A DNA stretch of 64,000 bases, taken from Punica granatum. Lineage: Eukaryota; Streptophyta; Magnoliopsida; Myrtales; Lythraceae. Position numbers and translations under genes: made by a program. The stretch lies in NCBI RefSeq assembly GCF_007655135.1, contig NC_045130.1:5704001-5768000 (forward strand), read 5' to 3'. Shown in pieces: positions 11,163 through 24,390 of this stretch (its first letter is position 1; each line of letters opens with the position of its first letter). A model generated the notes under the pieces. That model searched no databases, was not told the DNA's origin, and was given only the letters and a program-made list of their open reading frames with translations.

Positions 11163-14100
11163 CTAATCGCACTTGATGTTTCTGTAGATCCTGCGAACGA
11201 ACAAGTTGGAACCCAGAAAACCGACAGCTCCTGCGAATTAAGCGAGGCCGATTCACATTAGCACATGCAAAATGTATGTAACAGAAATTGGAAGTCCAGA
11301 GGTCATGAAGACCACATAAAGGGAGAACAACTGCATCAGAGTAGTATTAACCGAAAATGAGTTTTGATATGAAATAGCTGCTCCATTCATCGAGATGTAA
11401 AGATGTAGTTTCTGCAATGAACATTTTGAGAAACCTACCACACAGGATTCCTAGACCGAGACAGAACATCAGAGTGTAACCAAAGTAGAAGCTGGTCTGG
11501 AAGAATCCCGACATTTTAGTCTTCACATGGTAGTAATAAATCGAGTACAAATACACGTAGACTGCTGTTGAAGCTGCAGAGAAGAACGATGTCCACTGCC
11601 AGTGGTAATTCTCAGCATTCAGAAGGAAATACGTCCCGACGATTGTCACACACACAGTCACGATGATGAGAATCAGAAACACCAGTAGCATGAAGCCATA
11701 CACATAGTAAACCTGTCAAAGACGTAGGAAGGAGTAAATGACCTCAAGCAGCATAGGCAAGTCATTGAAATTGTCCCCCTTGTCCATGCCATCATAAAAA
11801 ACCAATGTATTTTTACCTTGTAATTCCAGAAGGATGTGAAGACAAAGTACATCTCGATGAAGATGCTGCCAAATGGCAGTAATCCACCCATCATTGATAC
11901 GACAGATGGAGTTAGGTACCATTTCTTCTCGGGAATCGGGCGAGGAATAGTCTTGACACGACATGGGTTGTTCGGTGCACCACTCCAGTTTCTTCCTACA
12001 ACTGTACCCAGAAGTGCCAGAGGAAAAGAGATGAAGGCCCAGATGACAAAAACCACCACCATAGTGCCAAATGGAATAGCCGCCAGAGACCCATAGAATA
12101 TAGCTATGGTGTTGAGGACAAAGCCAATTCCGAAGCACAAAAATGGGAACAGAGACGCTGTGAGGATCATAGATTTTATCCAGCTTTTACCTGACAAGAC
12201 AAGACAAGACAAGACAAAACATTAAGAATGTTGACTAGACAGTTAATGCAGTATCAATAAATATCGACCAGGTAAAAGTGAATGACAAGGAACAGAAATA
12301 TTGAAGATACCGACCGCCGTTTCTTGAGTACATCCCACCACTCACGTATCCAGAGATAAATGAAGTGAAAGCATAGCACAGGATAAAAGTGGTGACAATT
12401 GCTCCTCTCCTGCATAATGCAAGTAATGATATGTAATCACTTATACCATCAATAGATGGAACAAAACAAAGAAATAAGAGAGCGCGTTCATGTGCATGAA
12501 GAAGAGAGGGCATTTATCTTCTTTCACATTATAAGAGATACCATTGAGTTATTTATGCTTCCTGAAATTCTTGAAGAATAACAATAAAGGTTGAGACATA
12601 CCCAACATACAACATCCCAACAATAGCCAATAGAATAACGAGGAGAATGAGCAATGCTAGCTGAGCGCCTGTTCCAACAAGAGCTGAAAGAAGGACTAGA
12701 TTACGTGGAGGCCTGAAAACATCTCCATGGACAAGTTTCCAACCCGACTCCTCACTCACATCCCTTTCCTGAAAAAGAGGCAATCAACTCTTATTGTTAC
12801 ACAATGCTTTCGTTCATTCTACTCTAATCAAAATTAGAACAAGGGTACAGCAAGCCAAAAGATCAAAGATCAAGGACTCACCAGACTCTCCAGGTCATCA
12901 TCTTCCCTCGCATATTTTGCATAATCATTTCTCAGAGTTCTCATCAGTATCATTGACACCAAACCGGTGAGGAATATAACCATCATGAATGAGTTAAAAA
13001 TGGAAAACCAATGAATCTGCACAAGTAAGAAGAAATTCATAAATAAAAGCTAACAAGAATACCAAACTAATCAGAGACGAATCCAGTAATGCAGCCAATC
13101 ATACATAATCTAGATGCTGGTAGCATAATTCAAGCAGCAGTAGGGTACAACATTATAAAGCAACCCATATTGCAAAATTCCAGCAAGCAGTAGTATGCAG
13201 GGAAAATTACATATCAATACAAGTCCAGACACCTCTAGTACTACTAACCTGATGCTCAAAGAAAGGATAGTCCAAATAAACATCAAACCGGTGTGCAAAG
13301 CTGATATTAGTAGAGTCCCATTTAACGGAGTATGTCAAGTCCAAGGTCCTTCCCACTTCCAAAGGTTTTGGGTTCTCTTGTGTCAGATTAACGTGGATAA
13401 TCTGCACAAAAAATAAAAAGAAAGAAAAAACTCAGTGATATATTAAAGGAGAAAGTGGAGACCACATTGTAAATTAGATGGCATTTCAAAATTAACCTGA
13501 TCCTTGTTGTATTGAATAGTAATCCTTTTATGCGTGTATAGGACATGCTTGTTGCTATCACCATCCTTTTCAGTATGCAGTTCACCAACAAAACCTAAGA
13601 CAGTAATATGTTATTCAAGCTTGAGCAAAAATTATCATGAATAGAAAATTTGGACCCAAAAAAGATTATCAGGATACATACCCCATAATGGCAGGTCATC
13701 TGCATTTTGCATCCAGAACACCGGATAAGAATGCAATCGGATAAAGATCAGAAAGGTACACAAGTAAGTAGAGGAAGTAACACTAAATCAAAATCAACTA
13801 CAAAGAGGCACACAAGTGTTGCCCATATATCTTCACTAGCAATAAGCAAACAAAGATGATACTAATACATTCATCTAGTCTGTGTATAAAGTAGTACTTC
13901 ACATCTAAGTGCTTTTTCGTAGAATTTTTATAGGTGAACAAAACCCAGAGAGAGGTCAGATTTTAGTTATGCATATTACTTGTTCATCAAAAGAATAAAA
14001 TCATGTTCCACCACAGAATTCAAAACCGTAGCAATTATTCTTTTTAAGAGAACCATAAGGGAGACTAGAGTTTATATGGATCAAATATGGAGATAACTAC

Positions 14101-15416
14101 AACTAAAAGGAGAAACGCTTTCCACTCATCATCCAACCTTAATGCATGCCAAATAGGAAATAGCCCCTAACAGAAGTCAAACATACCCATGAAGAATTCG
14201 AACCAGTAACTGTTCTCAATGGCATCCTTGAATTGTTTGACCTTTGCTTCGTCAAGCTCGAGGTGACAAATAGTAGCTTTATCCACATTCTCTGCAAGAG
14301 TACCAAATCACCCCATTGTAAGCTATAGAAGAATATTTGAACTCGGCAGAAGTCACTAGAGTGCGGGGAAGGCCTTTACATACTTCGGAACTTTATCTCA
14401 ATCTGACTATCGATAAGCTCATTTCCTCCAAGGACCTCCCCAAGACCACCCCATTTGTGAGCAGGATTCCCAGATGCATGGCAAAATGGAAGACTGTAGT
14501 AGTTATAGGTCTCTTGAGGATTATTGTAGGGCCCAACCTTATTCACCCAGAGGTTTACTCGATCATCTGGCTGATACTGAAGAAGAAAATGGAGAAGGGT
14601 CGGTAAGATGCATCTACGTATTCTGTTAGATGATACAAAAGCAAGTGCAAAGTCTTCCTTGGCAGCAAAACAAACTCCAATGCCCAAAACTTACATTCTA
14701 TTTAATTTGCCAACTCAAGAACACGAAGTTGGTTCAAAAAGGAGATCGCACTTTGACTGATAGACTGAGAGAATTGCATGAGTTTGCAAGTCAGATCTTA
14801 AGCATTAACAGACTCCGCGCTGAAATTCCACATACAGGCTTAATCTTACAGAATCCCCAGAAAAATCTATCAACTAGGCATCAAATTGAAACTGAAATAC
14901 TTCCAATGCTGCTGAAAACCTGAAAATGAGCTGAGCAAATGCGATCCAACTCCTATGCTATTGATCTAATGTCCTCGACCTGGAATCACGATGAACTTGA
15001 ATTGCACACAAAATTACATAACTGACTGAATCGCCTGAAAGCTATGGATCGAAATTGAAACTCCAAAACACATCTCTATGATGCACGCACACTCGCATAT
15101 CCAGCATTACAGCCTAATCTCACAAATCAAAAGCTTCATCGAGCTAAGATCTCGGACAAGACCAACCAAGCACCGAATTATACTAAACGAAATGAAATGA
15201 GCTCCGAAGAGCAAAGAGATCCAATCTAAAACTGGAATTCCATGCAGAGCCGTCACGTACGCAACACACTCGCCGCGCATCGAATACCACTGAGCTCGTG
15301 AAGTTTCCGAGCGGAGAGCTTACCCGGTGATCTGACTCAGAGGCGAGGGCCGGCGAAATGGCGTGAAGGAGGACGAGGAGGAGGGGGATGGCGAGGGATC
15401 GGAGGGCGGAGGACAT
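11163..15416 (-). CDS. TMN1: Transmembrane 9 superfamily (nonaspanin) protein, TMN1-type, copy B
   Basis: Twelve exons join in phase to 590 residues: 15416-15324, 14576-14384, 14291-14187, 13699-13682, 13594-13497, 13401-13249, 13016-12882, 12768-12602, 12409-12315, 12190-11817, 11712-11439, 11230-11163. The domains match copy A: signal peptide [20 protein letters not shown], lumenal N-domain, nine membrane segments and the C-terminal tail NIKCD. Differences from copy A are mostly conservative and cluster in the lumenal domain (for example [20 protein letters not shown] for [20 protein letters not shown], and a changed [11 protein letters not shown] loop). Intron positions and phases are identical, and parts of introns 5 and 6 and the 5'UTR still align. 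This points to a fairly recent tandem duplication of the whole gene. No disabling change is seen. The exon 9 donor is the weak AACGGCG|GTCGGT. Confidence 0.95.
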
Positions 15417-15700
15417 GGCGGTCGCCGGCGAGAGTCGGATCTGACGGTCGGAGGAAGGGCTCGTCGCCTTTCCTTTTTCTCTTTTTCACTCCTTTTTCAG
15501 ATTGGGGCTCTTCAGAAGTCTCTCCTATCGCAGAGCGAAGACGAGCTTCTGGTAGGGGGCACGGACGACTACGAGCGGTCAATGAGTAGACCCAATAGTG
15601 GGCCGGGTTGGGCCATGTCAGCTAGCTTAATGGGCCTACAAGTTCCTATTGGGCCGTCCATTGTAACAAACTTTCAAGCCCAGCCCATCCCAGAATATGT
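15417..15700 (-). promoter_or_regulatory. Promoter/5'UTR region of TMN1 copy B
   Basis: The first ~70 bp upstream of the ATG are nearly the same as in copy A (ggcggtcgccggcg...agtcggatct). Further out, tgggcc or gggcc occurs several times (15599-15660), matching site II/TCP-type elements. The assignment rests on position and on similarity to the copy A upstream segment. Confidence 0.5.
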
Positions 15701-15924
15701 AATTTATCCATTTTCTACATTTTTTTATAAAAAAATAATTATAATGATTTCTTGGATCAAATCCAAATAAAATCAATTGGATCAAATCCATTTTTCTGTT
15801 TTCGAGGACCTAGTACTACTCAGGGTTTCTTGTCAAGGCTCGACCGACTCGATTGTGCTTTTTCACCTAAGCAAAACACGCAACTCAACTAATCGCCAAA
15901 TGCAAATACGTGATCCATAATTAA

Positions 15925-16255
15925 TGTTTTATTTGGTTTTAAAATTTATTTTTAACTCTATTCAATTTAACTCCACTTATCTTTAGTTAAACAATACAAT
16001 TATTACTTTTTATTTTTCATTAATTTTTAACAATTCAATCTAATTTTTAATAGTAAAATTTTTTCAATTATTTATTATTTTTTTCACAATTTAACGATAT
16101 AATTATTACTTTTTCTGAACTGCTCATTACTTTTTTTCACTTTTTTTTTTATAATTCAATAATACAATTATTACGATCTAATTAAATATATATATACATA
16201 TTTAAAAAGTTTGAATAGACTCCACCATAACTCAATTTTAATTCCAAACGAGAGT
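15925..16255 (-). mobile_element. AT-rich MITE, same family as 18151-18453
   Basis: Read on the minus strand, this stretch follows the same word order as the element in the SnRK2 gene: a TTTGG-type end, aactctattcaatttaactc, repeated ttactttt / caattattac phrases, ataattcaataatacaatta, and ttccaaacgagagttgaaat at the other end. It is more diverged than the SnRK2 copy and its ends are not exact. It has no coding capacity. Confidence 0.55.
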
Positions 16256-17176
16256 TGAAATATTTTATTTAGCTATAATTTCAGGTGGTGTGAACGACTT
16301 TCAATCAAATGTCAGATCGAGCATAATCAGCTTTCGAGTCGACGAGGAGGACGCAGTGCATGCAAGGCACCTCGGACGGCACCCACTCTCGTTTGCGGTG
16401 TTTACCGGTGGAGGCTGGTGACAATTTGCACGTGCACGTGTCAAGCGTTCGTCCAATCCTCATCACCTCGCTGCAATCAATGCAAATCGTCATCATTTCT
16501 TCATAAGAAAGAAAAACCTGATTGGTTTTCTTCTTCCAGGAGCAAAAATTCTCCAATTTAAGGTCAATCCGATCCGATCCGATGGCAAAATTCTGCAATA
16601 AAGACATCATACTCATACAGACAGAAAACACGGTACACTTAAGATATTCGAGATTCGAGGTTTAGCATCAAACATCCTTAGAATTGCGATGACAATCGAA
16701 TTGGAGGGCGAAGATTTGATAAAAAATATAAAGTTCAAATTGGAAAAGCAGTCAAAAGATGGAGGCCGGAAGGGTGTACTTTTTCAACAATCGGGGATGA
16801 AATTGAAAAGGAATTCAAATGTTGAGGACCAAATTGTGATGATGGCAAAAAAGAAAAAGCAGTATTAAAAGGAAAGAAGAAGCTCTCTCTCTCCTCTCGG
16901 TCGGATTAAGAAACAAACAGCGACGGCTCTCTCCGTCTCTCACACAGAGCGCAGACTGAGCAGATACATAACTACACAACAAAGATTCTTTTGTTTCCAT
17001 TTTCTCTCTCTCTACTGTCTACTCTCTCTCTCTCTAAAATCTACAGAGCATTGCTTTGTTTGCTCTCAAAATCCCTTCTGGGTCTCCGATTCCTTGCTTT
17101 CCTTTCAATCTCCCCACTCCCCTCTTCCATAAAAGGCCCACCTTTACACCTCATTTTCCCCTTCCACCATCCCCGT

Positions 17177-17222
<46 letters not shown>

Positions 17223-17449
17223 AAGTTTCCCTTCAATTGCACTCCTCCTTGCCTTCGCTTTCTCCGGGCAGCGTCTTCGTTGGCCTCTCGATCAGTTTGG
17301 TTTCTGGGGTTTGGAGCTCCTCCATTCCCGATTGGTTTGTTCCTGGCCGGGATTCGGTACTCCATCTAGCCGCCTCTGCCGGATCTGGATTTCGGGGGAC
17401 GGATTTGAGCTAGGTTTTTCTGGTCTACAGAGCTTGGAAGGACCGAGAC
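16256..17449. other. Promoter and 5'UTR region of the SnRK2 gene
   Basis: The part from about 16890 is rich in CT/TCTC and ends in a long (CT)n tract at 17180-17219, followed by the presumed leader to the ATG at 17450. The frame 16991-17413 is this pyrimidine-rich leader and not a gene. A TATA-like box is not clear. Confidence 0.5.
17180..17219. repeat. (CT)n microsatellite in the 5'UTR of the SnRK2 gene
   Basis: About 20 CT units lie some 230 bp upstream of the start codon. CT/GA tracts in plant leaders are known binding sites for BBR/BPC GAGA-binding proteins. A matching (GA)n tract sits upstream of RECQ4A on the opposite strand. Confidence 0.85.
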
Positions 17450-20016
17450 ATGGATAAATACGAGCTGGTGAAGGACATAGGATCCGGGAATTTCGGGGTG
17501 GCGAGGCTCATGAGGAACAAGGAGACGAAGGAACTCGTCGCCATGAAATACATTGAGCGTGGCCACAAGGTCCCTTGTTTTGCCTTTTCCCCAGTTTTCT
17601 GTTTAGCTTGCTTGAGATGGTTGAATTTGCTAATGCGATGTTGAACTGCTGCTGATCCTATGAAAATCATGCAAATTTTACGCTAACCAGTGATGCTGTC
17701 GAGAGGATACTGAACCTTTTAGACTAGATCTCCCGTTAGATTCGGGGTCGGGGTCTCGTGTAGATGGTGAGTGGAGCTTGAGTTTTAGTCTAGACTTTGA
17801 GCTTATAGCGTGCTTCTGTATGCAGATTGATGCGAATGTGGCGAGGGAGATCATTAATCACAAGTCGCTTCGTCACCCCAATATCATCCGCTTCAAGGAG
17901 GTCAACCGTATGTTCATTGACAGATTTTTCGGTGCATGACTTTCTTTTCCTGATGGTTTAGTTTGATTTCCAAACTTTGGCAGGTTGTCTTGACTCCGAC
18001 ACATCTTGCCATTGTGATGGAATATGCGGCGGGTGGAGAGCTGTTCGAGAGGATCTGCAATGCTGGAAGATTCAGCGAGGATGAGGTTAGCTGTTTTTTT
18101 TTTTTTCCCCCTCTCTCTCTTCCAGCTAATTGGGCTACTTGAATGTTTAGGAGTGCGTTTGGATTTAGAGTTGAGTTGAGTTTTGATTTTAATTTGTTTG
18201 GAATGATTGTATTATTGAATTATGAAAAAAAGTGTGAAAAAGTAAAGAATAATTGAGAGAAAGTAATCATTAAGTAATGATTGTGTTGTTGAATTGTAAA
18301 AAAGTAATGAATAGTTGAGATAATTTAATATTAAAAATTAAATTGAATGATTAAAAAAATTTTAAAAATAAAAATAAGTAATGATTATATTGTTAAATTG
18401 AAAATAAGTGGAGTTGAGATGAGTTAAAATTTTTTTAAAAAACAAACACACCCTAGAACTTTCTGAGTTCTCATTGATGCTCAATATTATGTGGAGATAG
18501 GCATCTGAAACCCGAATGCGTTTACTTAAAAATGCAGTGATTCATACTTCTGAAATTGGGTTTTGCCTAATTAGTTTTACATATACTGTGTAGGCTAGAT
18601 ATTTCTTCCAGCAACTCATTTCAGGAGTCAGCTACTGCCATTCCCTGGTAAGGAAAATTATCGGAATCTTTGTCCAATATACTCTTTTTTTAGCTATACT
18701 ATATCTATGTGATCAACTTTGATCTGTTTCATTTTCTATAGCAAATCTGCCATAGAGATTTGAAGTTGGAGAACACCCTATTGGATGGGAGCCCTGCGCC
18801 TCGCTTGAAAATTTGTGATTTTGGCTATTCCAAGGTAATCTCAAGCCGACAAATATGTCTGGCTGTCGTTACTTTTCATGGTGACAGCTAATCCTAATAT
18901 CCTTTTGGTCTTGCGTTGCTTGCCTCCAGTCATCTCTATTACATTCAAGACCAAAGTCCACAGTCGGTACTCCAGCATATATTGCACCAGAAGTTCTCTC
19001 TAGAAGAGAGTATGATGGCAAAGTAAGACATAGCTGACTTATTTGATTTCAATTGTAGCTTCATGGTTACCAGATAAAGGAGGATAAGATGTAACATTAT
19101 GGTCAACGTGAAATGCAACATAGTCAGAATGTTATGCCCGTTATATTTATGTTGCAGGGACAGTTGGTTGCGACTTTGTCAATGATGCTTCTCTGTCACA
19201 TATATGAATGATTCCTGTTTGAAGATGGCTATAAGCGATCATATGAAATTTGTGTTATCGCAGGTTGTCTTTAATTTTGGTTTGTTTTTGTTCAGTTGGC
19301 AGATGTTTGGTCGTGCGGAGTGACTCTATATGTGATGTTGGTTGGAGCATATCCCTTTGAGGACCCAGAAGACCCAAAGAATTTCAGGAAAACTATTAGC
19401 GTAAGCCTACCATCTCTTAAAGCATTTCAATGTAATTTTTCTCTAATCCTTTCCACGCTTAATCATATCAATCCATGTTATTTCTTCCAGCGAATTATGG
19501 CTGTCCAGTACAGAATCCCTGATTATGTCCACATATCTCAAGATTGTAGACAATTGCTGGCCCGTATATTCGTCGCAAGCCCAGCAAGGGTATGTAAAAC
19601 TAATAACAAGTGGCTATTTTTTATTTTTTATTATTATTATTATTTTATGTGAGAATGAATGTAGAGGAAAGTAGATAAATCCATACATCTCCCTTCTGCA
19701 GAGGATCACAATCAAGGAAATCAAGAGCCACCCCTGGTTCCTGAAGAACTTACCGCGGGAGCTGACAGAAGCTGCTCAAGCAGTGTATTACAGAAAAGAG
19801 AACATGGGGGTCTGCCTTCAGCGCGACGAGGAGATCATGAAGATTGTTGAGGAGGCGAAAATGCCACCTCCGGCTTCACGGTCTGTTAGTGGCTTTGGTT
19901 GGGGAGGCGAAGAGGACGGGGACTTTAAGGAAGAGGACGTTGAGGAGGAGGAAGAAGATGAGTATGAGAAGAGTGTCAAAGAGGCTCAAGCCAGTGGAGA
20001 GTTCCAAGTGAGCTGA
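17450..20016 (+). CDS. SNRK2.4: SnRK2 protein kinase, SnRK2.4/SnRK2.10 (subclass I) type
   Basis: Nine exons join in phase to 351 residues: 17450-17569, 17826-17900, 17984-18085, 18594-18647, 18742-18834, 18930-19022, 19296-19400, 19491-19589, 19702-20016. SnRK2.4/2.10 are osmotic-stress-activated Ser/Thr kinases not activated by ABA. Visible motifs: glycine loop GSGNFGVA (11-18), Lys33 in [16 protein letters not shown] (121-128), DFG (143-145), activation loop with [12 protein letters not shown], and [15 protein letters not shown]. The C-terminus has the SnRK2 box 1 region and then an acidic tail ([16 protein letters not shown]) typical of subclass I. The tail is shorter than in Arabidopsis SnRK2.4 (371 aa). 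The end is unusual-looking but family-like: ASGEFQVS. Intron 3 carries a MITE. The start is the only ATG giving the conserved [11 protein letters not shown]. The choice between SnRK2.4 and 2.10 is not meaningful, since they are Arabidopsis duplicates. Confidence 0.96.
18151..18453. mobile_element. MITE inside intron 3 of the SnRK2 gene
   Basis: About 303 bp, AT-rich, with short terminal inverted repeats (GGAGTGCGTTTG... at the left; GGGTGTGTTTG... as the reverse complement of the right end) and TA on both flanks. Internal words such as aatgattgtattattgaatt recur two to three times. Related copies lie at 15925-16255 and, more distantly, at 54050-54395. It sits entirely within the intron, so the coding sequence is not affected. 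Confidence 0.7.
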
Positions 20017-20694
20017 GAGGCTATACAAAGAAAAGATTGCTTTCATATTAGGAAGTTTTGCACCGTTGAGTACATTTCGGGGCTTCAAGGTTATGCTAAA
20101 GTATCAGTGGCTGAAGTTAGTCTGTAAATCTTGGTTTGTTTTATGGTTGGACTGGACGTGAATTGTTGAGTCTCATGGGATGGAAAATATAAAGATTAAG
20201 GGTGTGCTGTTTACGGTTTTCGGGTGTATGGTTTTATTGGTAATTAAGGTGTATGGACAGGAAGAACGATAGAAACCGAACCCTAAGAGAGGTACATTAT
20301 GTTTCTCTTGAAGTGGTTTATGCTTGGCTAGTTTGTATCTATGGTGGTCTTTAATAAATTTGCATCAACGTATTATTGTCTTTGGTTAACAGAAGTATGG
20401 CAATTGTATTGTTTTCGGTTAACAGAAGTAGGGAAATTGTAAAAGCTTTCATCGACAATTGGATGGTCCACGGGATCCTTTTATACAACCCGGTGATCAT
20501 TGCACGATTTGCCCCATCAAATTCTTGTTATGTCACTAGAACAGGAAGCAATCAGTCGACTGAGCAAAACACGAGAGAGCCAACCACCTACATATTTTAT
20601 CATTTGGAGCAGATTTCACTTAAATACGCATGTTAATCTAAGAAGAATTTATACTAGGAATTACAGTTCATTTTGGCTCTCCTAAGAATCTTTA
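20017..20694. other. 3' flanks of two convergent genes
   Basis: It holds the 3'UTR of the SnRK2 gene and of the convergent TH1 gene. A short duplicated phrase, ggttaacagaagta, occurs twice at about 20383-20430. No gene is seen. Confidence 0.5.
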
Positions 20695-23600
20695 CTATGA
20701 ATTAGATGTTTTGCCTTTATCAAGCGTGGCACGGAGCTTTCTAGCCTCTTCCACTATACATTCCCGGTCAAAAAGGGCTGAGACGACAGCAACACCCTTA
20801 AGATTCGGAGCCCCAATCTCCATCACAGCCCCTGCATTTGAAGGCCCAATGCCACCAATGGCAACAACTGGTAGCTTGGAGGCCAAGCAAACAGCTTTCA
20901 GCCCATCCAACCCGATAGTTTTGTTATTAGCCTTGGTATTGGTTGGATATACTCCACCGCAGCCAATATAGTCAGCCCCATCGGTCCATGCTCTGTGAGC
21001 CTGCTCAGGGGTCTTGCATGACACGCCAATGATCTTATCAGGCCCTAGAAGTGCTCGGGCCACCCTGACGGGCATATCAGACTGCCCTACATGAACCCCA
21101 TCCGCATCACAGGCAAGGGCAACATCAACACGGTCATTTATCAGTAGTGAGACTCCATGGGAGCGGCACACTTCCAAACATGATTTGGCTGCTTCAATAA
21201 AGTAACCCGTTTCAGCCTCCTTTTCCCTGCAAGAGAGAGAGATTAAAAATCTATTAGTATAAAATGATTTGGGACTTTTGAGTTTCAGATTCTCAGAACA
21301 AGGATTGTATCCAACTGAAAGATGCCTTAGTTACAAGAATGCACAGTCTAAATCAATTCTTTGACTTGGAACTCCATTGAGAATAAATGAGTTTCCCGGA
21401 GCCCATGAAGCACGATGACTACAAGCTTGAATCCCATAAGGATTCCACGTGGTTGGTCAGGCCATGTCAGGTGAGGGCCCAAGAAGTCAAATCTTATATG
21501 CACTAATAACTTAAACCAACATGATGGGCGAAGTTAATGTTCCTGGATAGTCTTCTAGAGTACCATCAGCACTTTTGCTGCGCCTAGCCAGGAAACCCGA
21601 GGAAACAGGTGCTAGAAAAACCACTATTTGAACCTAAGCACCAATGATGTCTCGGGCCAACCAGCTGTTAGAAAGCATATCAGTAAGCTGCATATATACC
21701 TTGCAGCTACTTCCTTGTATCTTTCGAAAGAAAAATACAATATAGTACATCAGCATTTCAGAGCAAGGAAAGAGAAAGAGACTGATGCAACTCACCTTAG
21801 CTGAACAATAGTAGCACCTCCTTCTATCGCAGCTTTGACAGCATCTGTAATGGACCGGTCCCAATTTTTATTCATCACTGAATCTGTGACAGCATACAAG
21901 AATAGGCGGCTAGGTTCGAATATCCAATGCTTTCGGGAACCTTGCATCTCTCTCTTTAACATTAGAAAGTGATCAAAAGGGCCTTGAGGCCCATCCCCAA
22001 CAACGATTTCTTTGCTGTAATCCAATGCAGTCTCAACAAAGCGCTTAGCAACCTGCAGAAAAGGACAATGAAGAACTCAGACGGTGATAAATCCAGGGAA
22101 TATTTACTTCATGAAACTGAATGGATGATCCTTTGTTCCGAAAGGAAGTGCATGACTCCTTGAATTTTGTAAAGGGCCAGTTATCAGACTACCTATGGGT
22201 CACAGCTAGACCATTCTAACCCTGCAAGTGCATCTGTACAAAGACTAATAACTCATAACTTTAGTACCTTAACAGCAGAAAGCGTTGGAGAACCTTTTGC
22301 CAGTTCTGCTGCTATACATGAGGCCAAAGTGCATCCAGTACCATGAGTATTGTGAGTTCTTACTCGTGCTGATCGCAGCTCATAAAATTCTTCTCCTGTC
22401 CGTCCATACAAGCAAATCATTTGGTCCATAAATTATCTTGTGATATTTCTAGCAAAGGTCCATCAATACAAATGTCGAGATCTCTCATCATACCATCAAA
22501 GAATACATCAACTGCATCAAAAGAACCAGGGAGGTCTCCACCTTTGACAAGTACATTTCTGCAGGACATGGATAAATTGTTAGGGAACAACTGCCTTCAA
22601 ACACAACACGCACTTCCAAGTCACAATGAACAAAGGTTTCTAACACCTATCGCAACACAGTCAACTTCCATGAGAATCGAAATTAGTCAAAGTTAATTCA
22701 AAAAAATTGGAAGGAAAACTCATATTCACATTGTAAAGGCAACTATTTAGTTTTTTATGAGCACATACACTATATCTCAATAAAGTGACCCTGTGCTGTC
22801 CAGAAGAAACCACAACCCACTGAGAAAGTTTCACAAGACAAACCTTGGGCCCATATCGTGCAATAATTTTGCAGCTTCGTGCATGTCAGCAACAGTTTCT
22901 ATCTGCTTCCCACCAAGTAGAGTAGATGCCTCTCTCAAATTTGGGGTCACAATGTCAGCTCTTGGAAGAAGCTCTTCTCTGCAATGCATGATTGGAGATT
23001 ATGAAACAGCGCTTAACAGTGGTCGTCATAAAACAAAACAGATTCAACTAACGCTGAGAAGTTTTAAAATATGATTTTCTTGACAAAATTATCTTCAAAC
23101 TTGCAGACTCATTTTTTAACGACCTTGTCTTGGAACAGTAACTTCTATCAGAGGATTACTGTTCATGGATCAAATATAACATACCGAAACACCTCGAGAA
23201 TGGAAGGACCAGCAAGAACATCTCCACTTGTGGATACCATGACAGGATCAACAACCAATGCTGCCTTCAATAAGTTAACTAAGTCAACAACAGAGCAGTC
23301 ACTTTAACCAAGAAACCAAGCTTGTTCTTATAGTAATACAGTTGCATACCTAAATGGGGAAACTCATTCAGGCTGTGAAGAAGGACCTTGACTATGCCAA
23401 CCGAGGGTAGCATGCCGGTTTTCACCTAAAAGAACAATTCAACCTCCCATCACAAGAAGTTGTATCAACATAATATCCGAATTTCGATCTCAACAACAGC
23501 CCAATAATCAGAACACGCCAAAGGAGACAACTTCCGTTCTACTCCGAAGGTAACAGGAGGCGTCAATACCATCGGAAAGAAGCAATCCTCTTCCACATTA

Positions 23601-24204
23601 CAGAACTCTTCAGCCATTGAAAGCAAACACATTTTAACTTACCACATCAACATGCATATCAGAGAGCACAGACTTTAGCTGCTCCGCCACAAATTCCTCC
23701 GACACCATGTTTACGCCCTAAGGTTGGCACAAAACTCTCGCGTCATAAGAGACATTCCGATGCATTACACTCCATCAACTTTCATATCATCCAAAGCAAT
23801 AAAATTCAAACCAAACCAGCATCGTACGGTACCTGAACTCCAGCAGTGTTCTGCGCAGTGAGGGCGGTAATCACAGTGGAGCAGTACACTCCGCGGGCGC
23901 CGCAGGCCTTGAGATCAGCTTGGATTCCAGCTCCACCGCCAGAATCAGAGCCGGCGACCGTCAAAACGTGAGCCACTCTGATCTTAGAGCCCTCAGCTGC
24001 CACAGTAGCAGCACCTTCCCGCGTCGCCATGGAACTCACTGCTCTGACGACCTTCGGACACGAAAACTGCAGAAACCTACGTCTATGCCGCCGGAATCTC
24101 TCCGGAGCCAGGGAAGTACGGAATATCTCCGATGGCGCGGGCGGGAAGCTCGCCTTCCGAGCAAGGACGTGGCTGGGGAGAACTGTGCAGAAGGAAGAAG
24201 CCAT
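20695..24204 (-). CDS. TH1: Bifunctional HMP-phosphate kinase / thiamine-phosphate synthase
   Basis: Nine exons join in phase to 571 residues: 24204-23833, 23717-23643, 23425-23350, 23260-23185, 22978-22844, 22558-22494, 22395-22268, 22052-21796, 21226-20695. The enzyme phosphorylates HMP-P to HMP-PP and couples it to HET-P to give thiamine monophosphate in the plastid. The N-terminus (about 60 residues, [20 protein letters not shown]) suits a plastid transit peptide. The kinase domain begins at [20 protein letters not shown] and contains [12 protein letters not shown] and the anion-hole phrase [10 protein letters not shown]. The synthase domain follows [16 protein letters not shown] and has [30 protein letters not shown] and [15 protein letters not shown]. 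Exons 6 and 7 are separated by only 98 bp. An internal ATG at [13 protein letters not shown] could give a shorter form. It is longer than Arabidopsis TH1 (522 aa), mainly at the N-terminus. Confidence 0.95.
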
Positions 24205-24390
24205 GAAAATGGAAGAGGAAATGGATATTTTTTTTCCTTTCCCTCCGCTAAGGGAAGGGAAAGGGAGACCGTTACTTAATGGGCCGAGCCCAGCCCAATA
24301 TGAAAGATAAGACTGCTAAACTTCACTGTTGGGCCGGGCTTTTTCTGGCTAAATTGGGCTTCTTCTAGCCCAATTTCATTGGAATCGACG
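24205..24390 (-). promoter_or_regulatory. TH1 promoter region with site II-type elements
   Basis: TGGGCC occurs near 24280 and 24330, with further gggct/agccca repeats up to about 24375, within 180 bp of the TH1 start codon. This fits TCP-bound site II elements. It is an inference from motif and position. Confidence 0.45.

Noticed and set aside
16991..17413. 140-codon frame upstream of the SnRK2 gene
   Set aside because: It is the CT-rich 5'UTR; long Ser-Leu runs come from the microsatellite.
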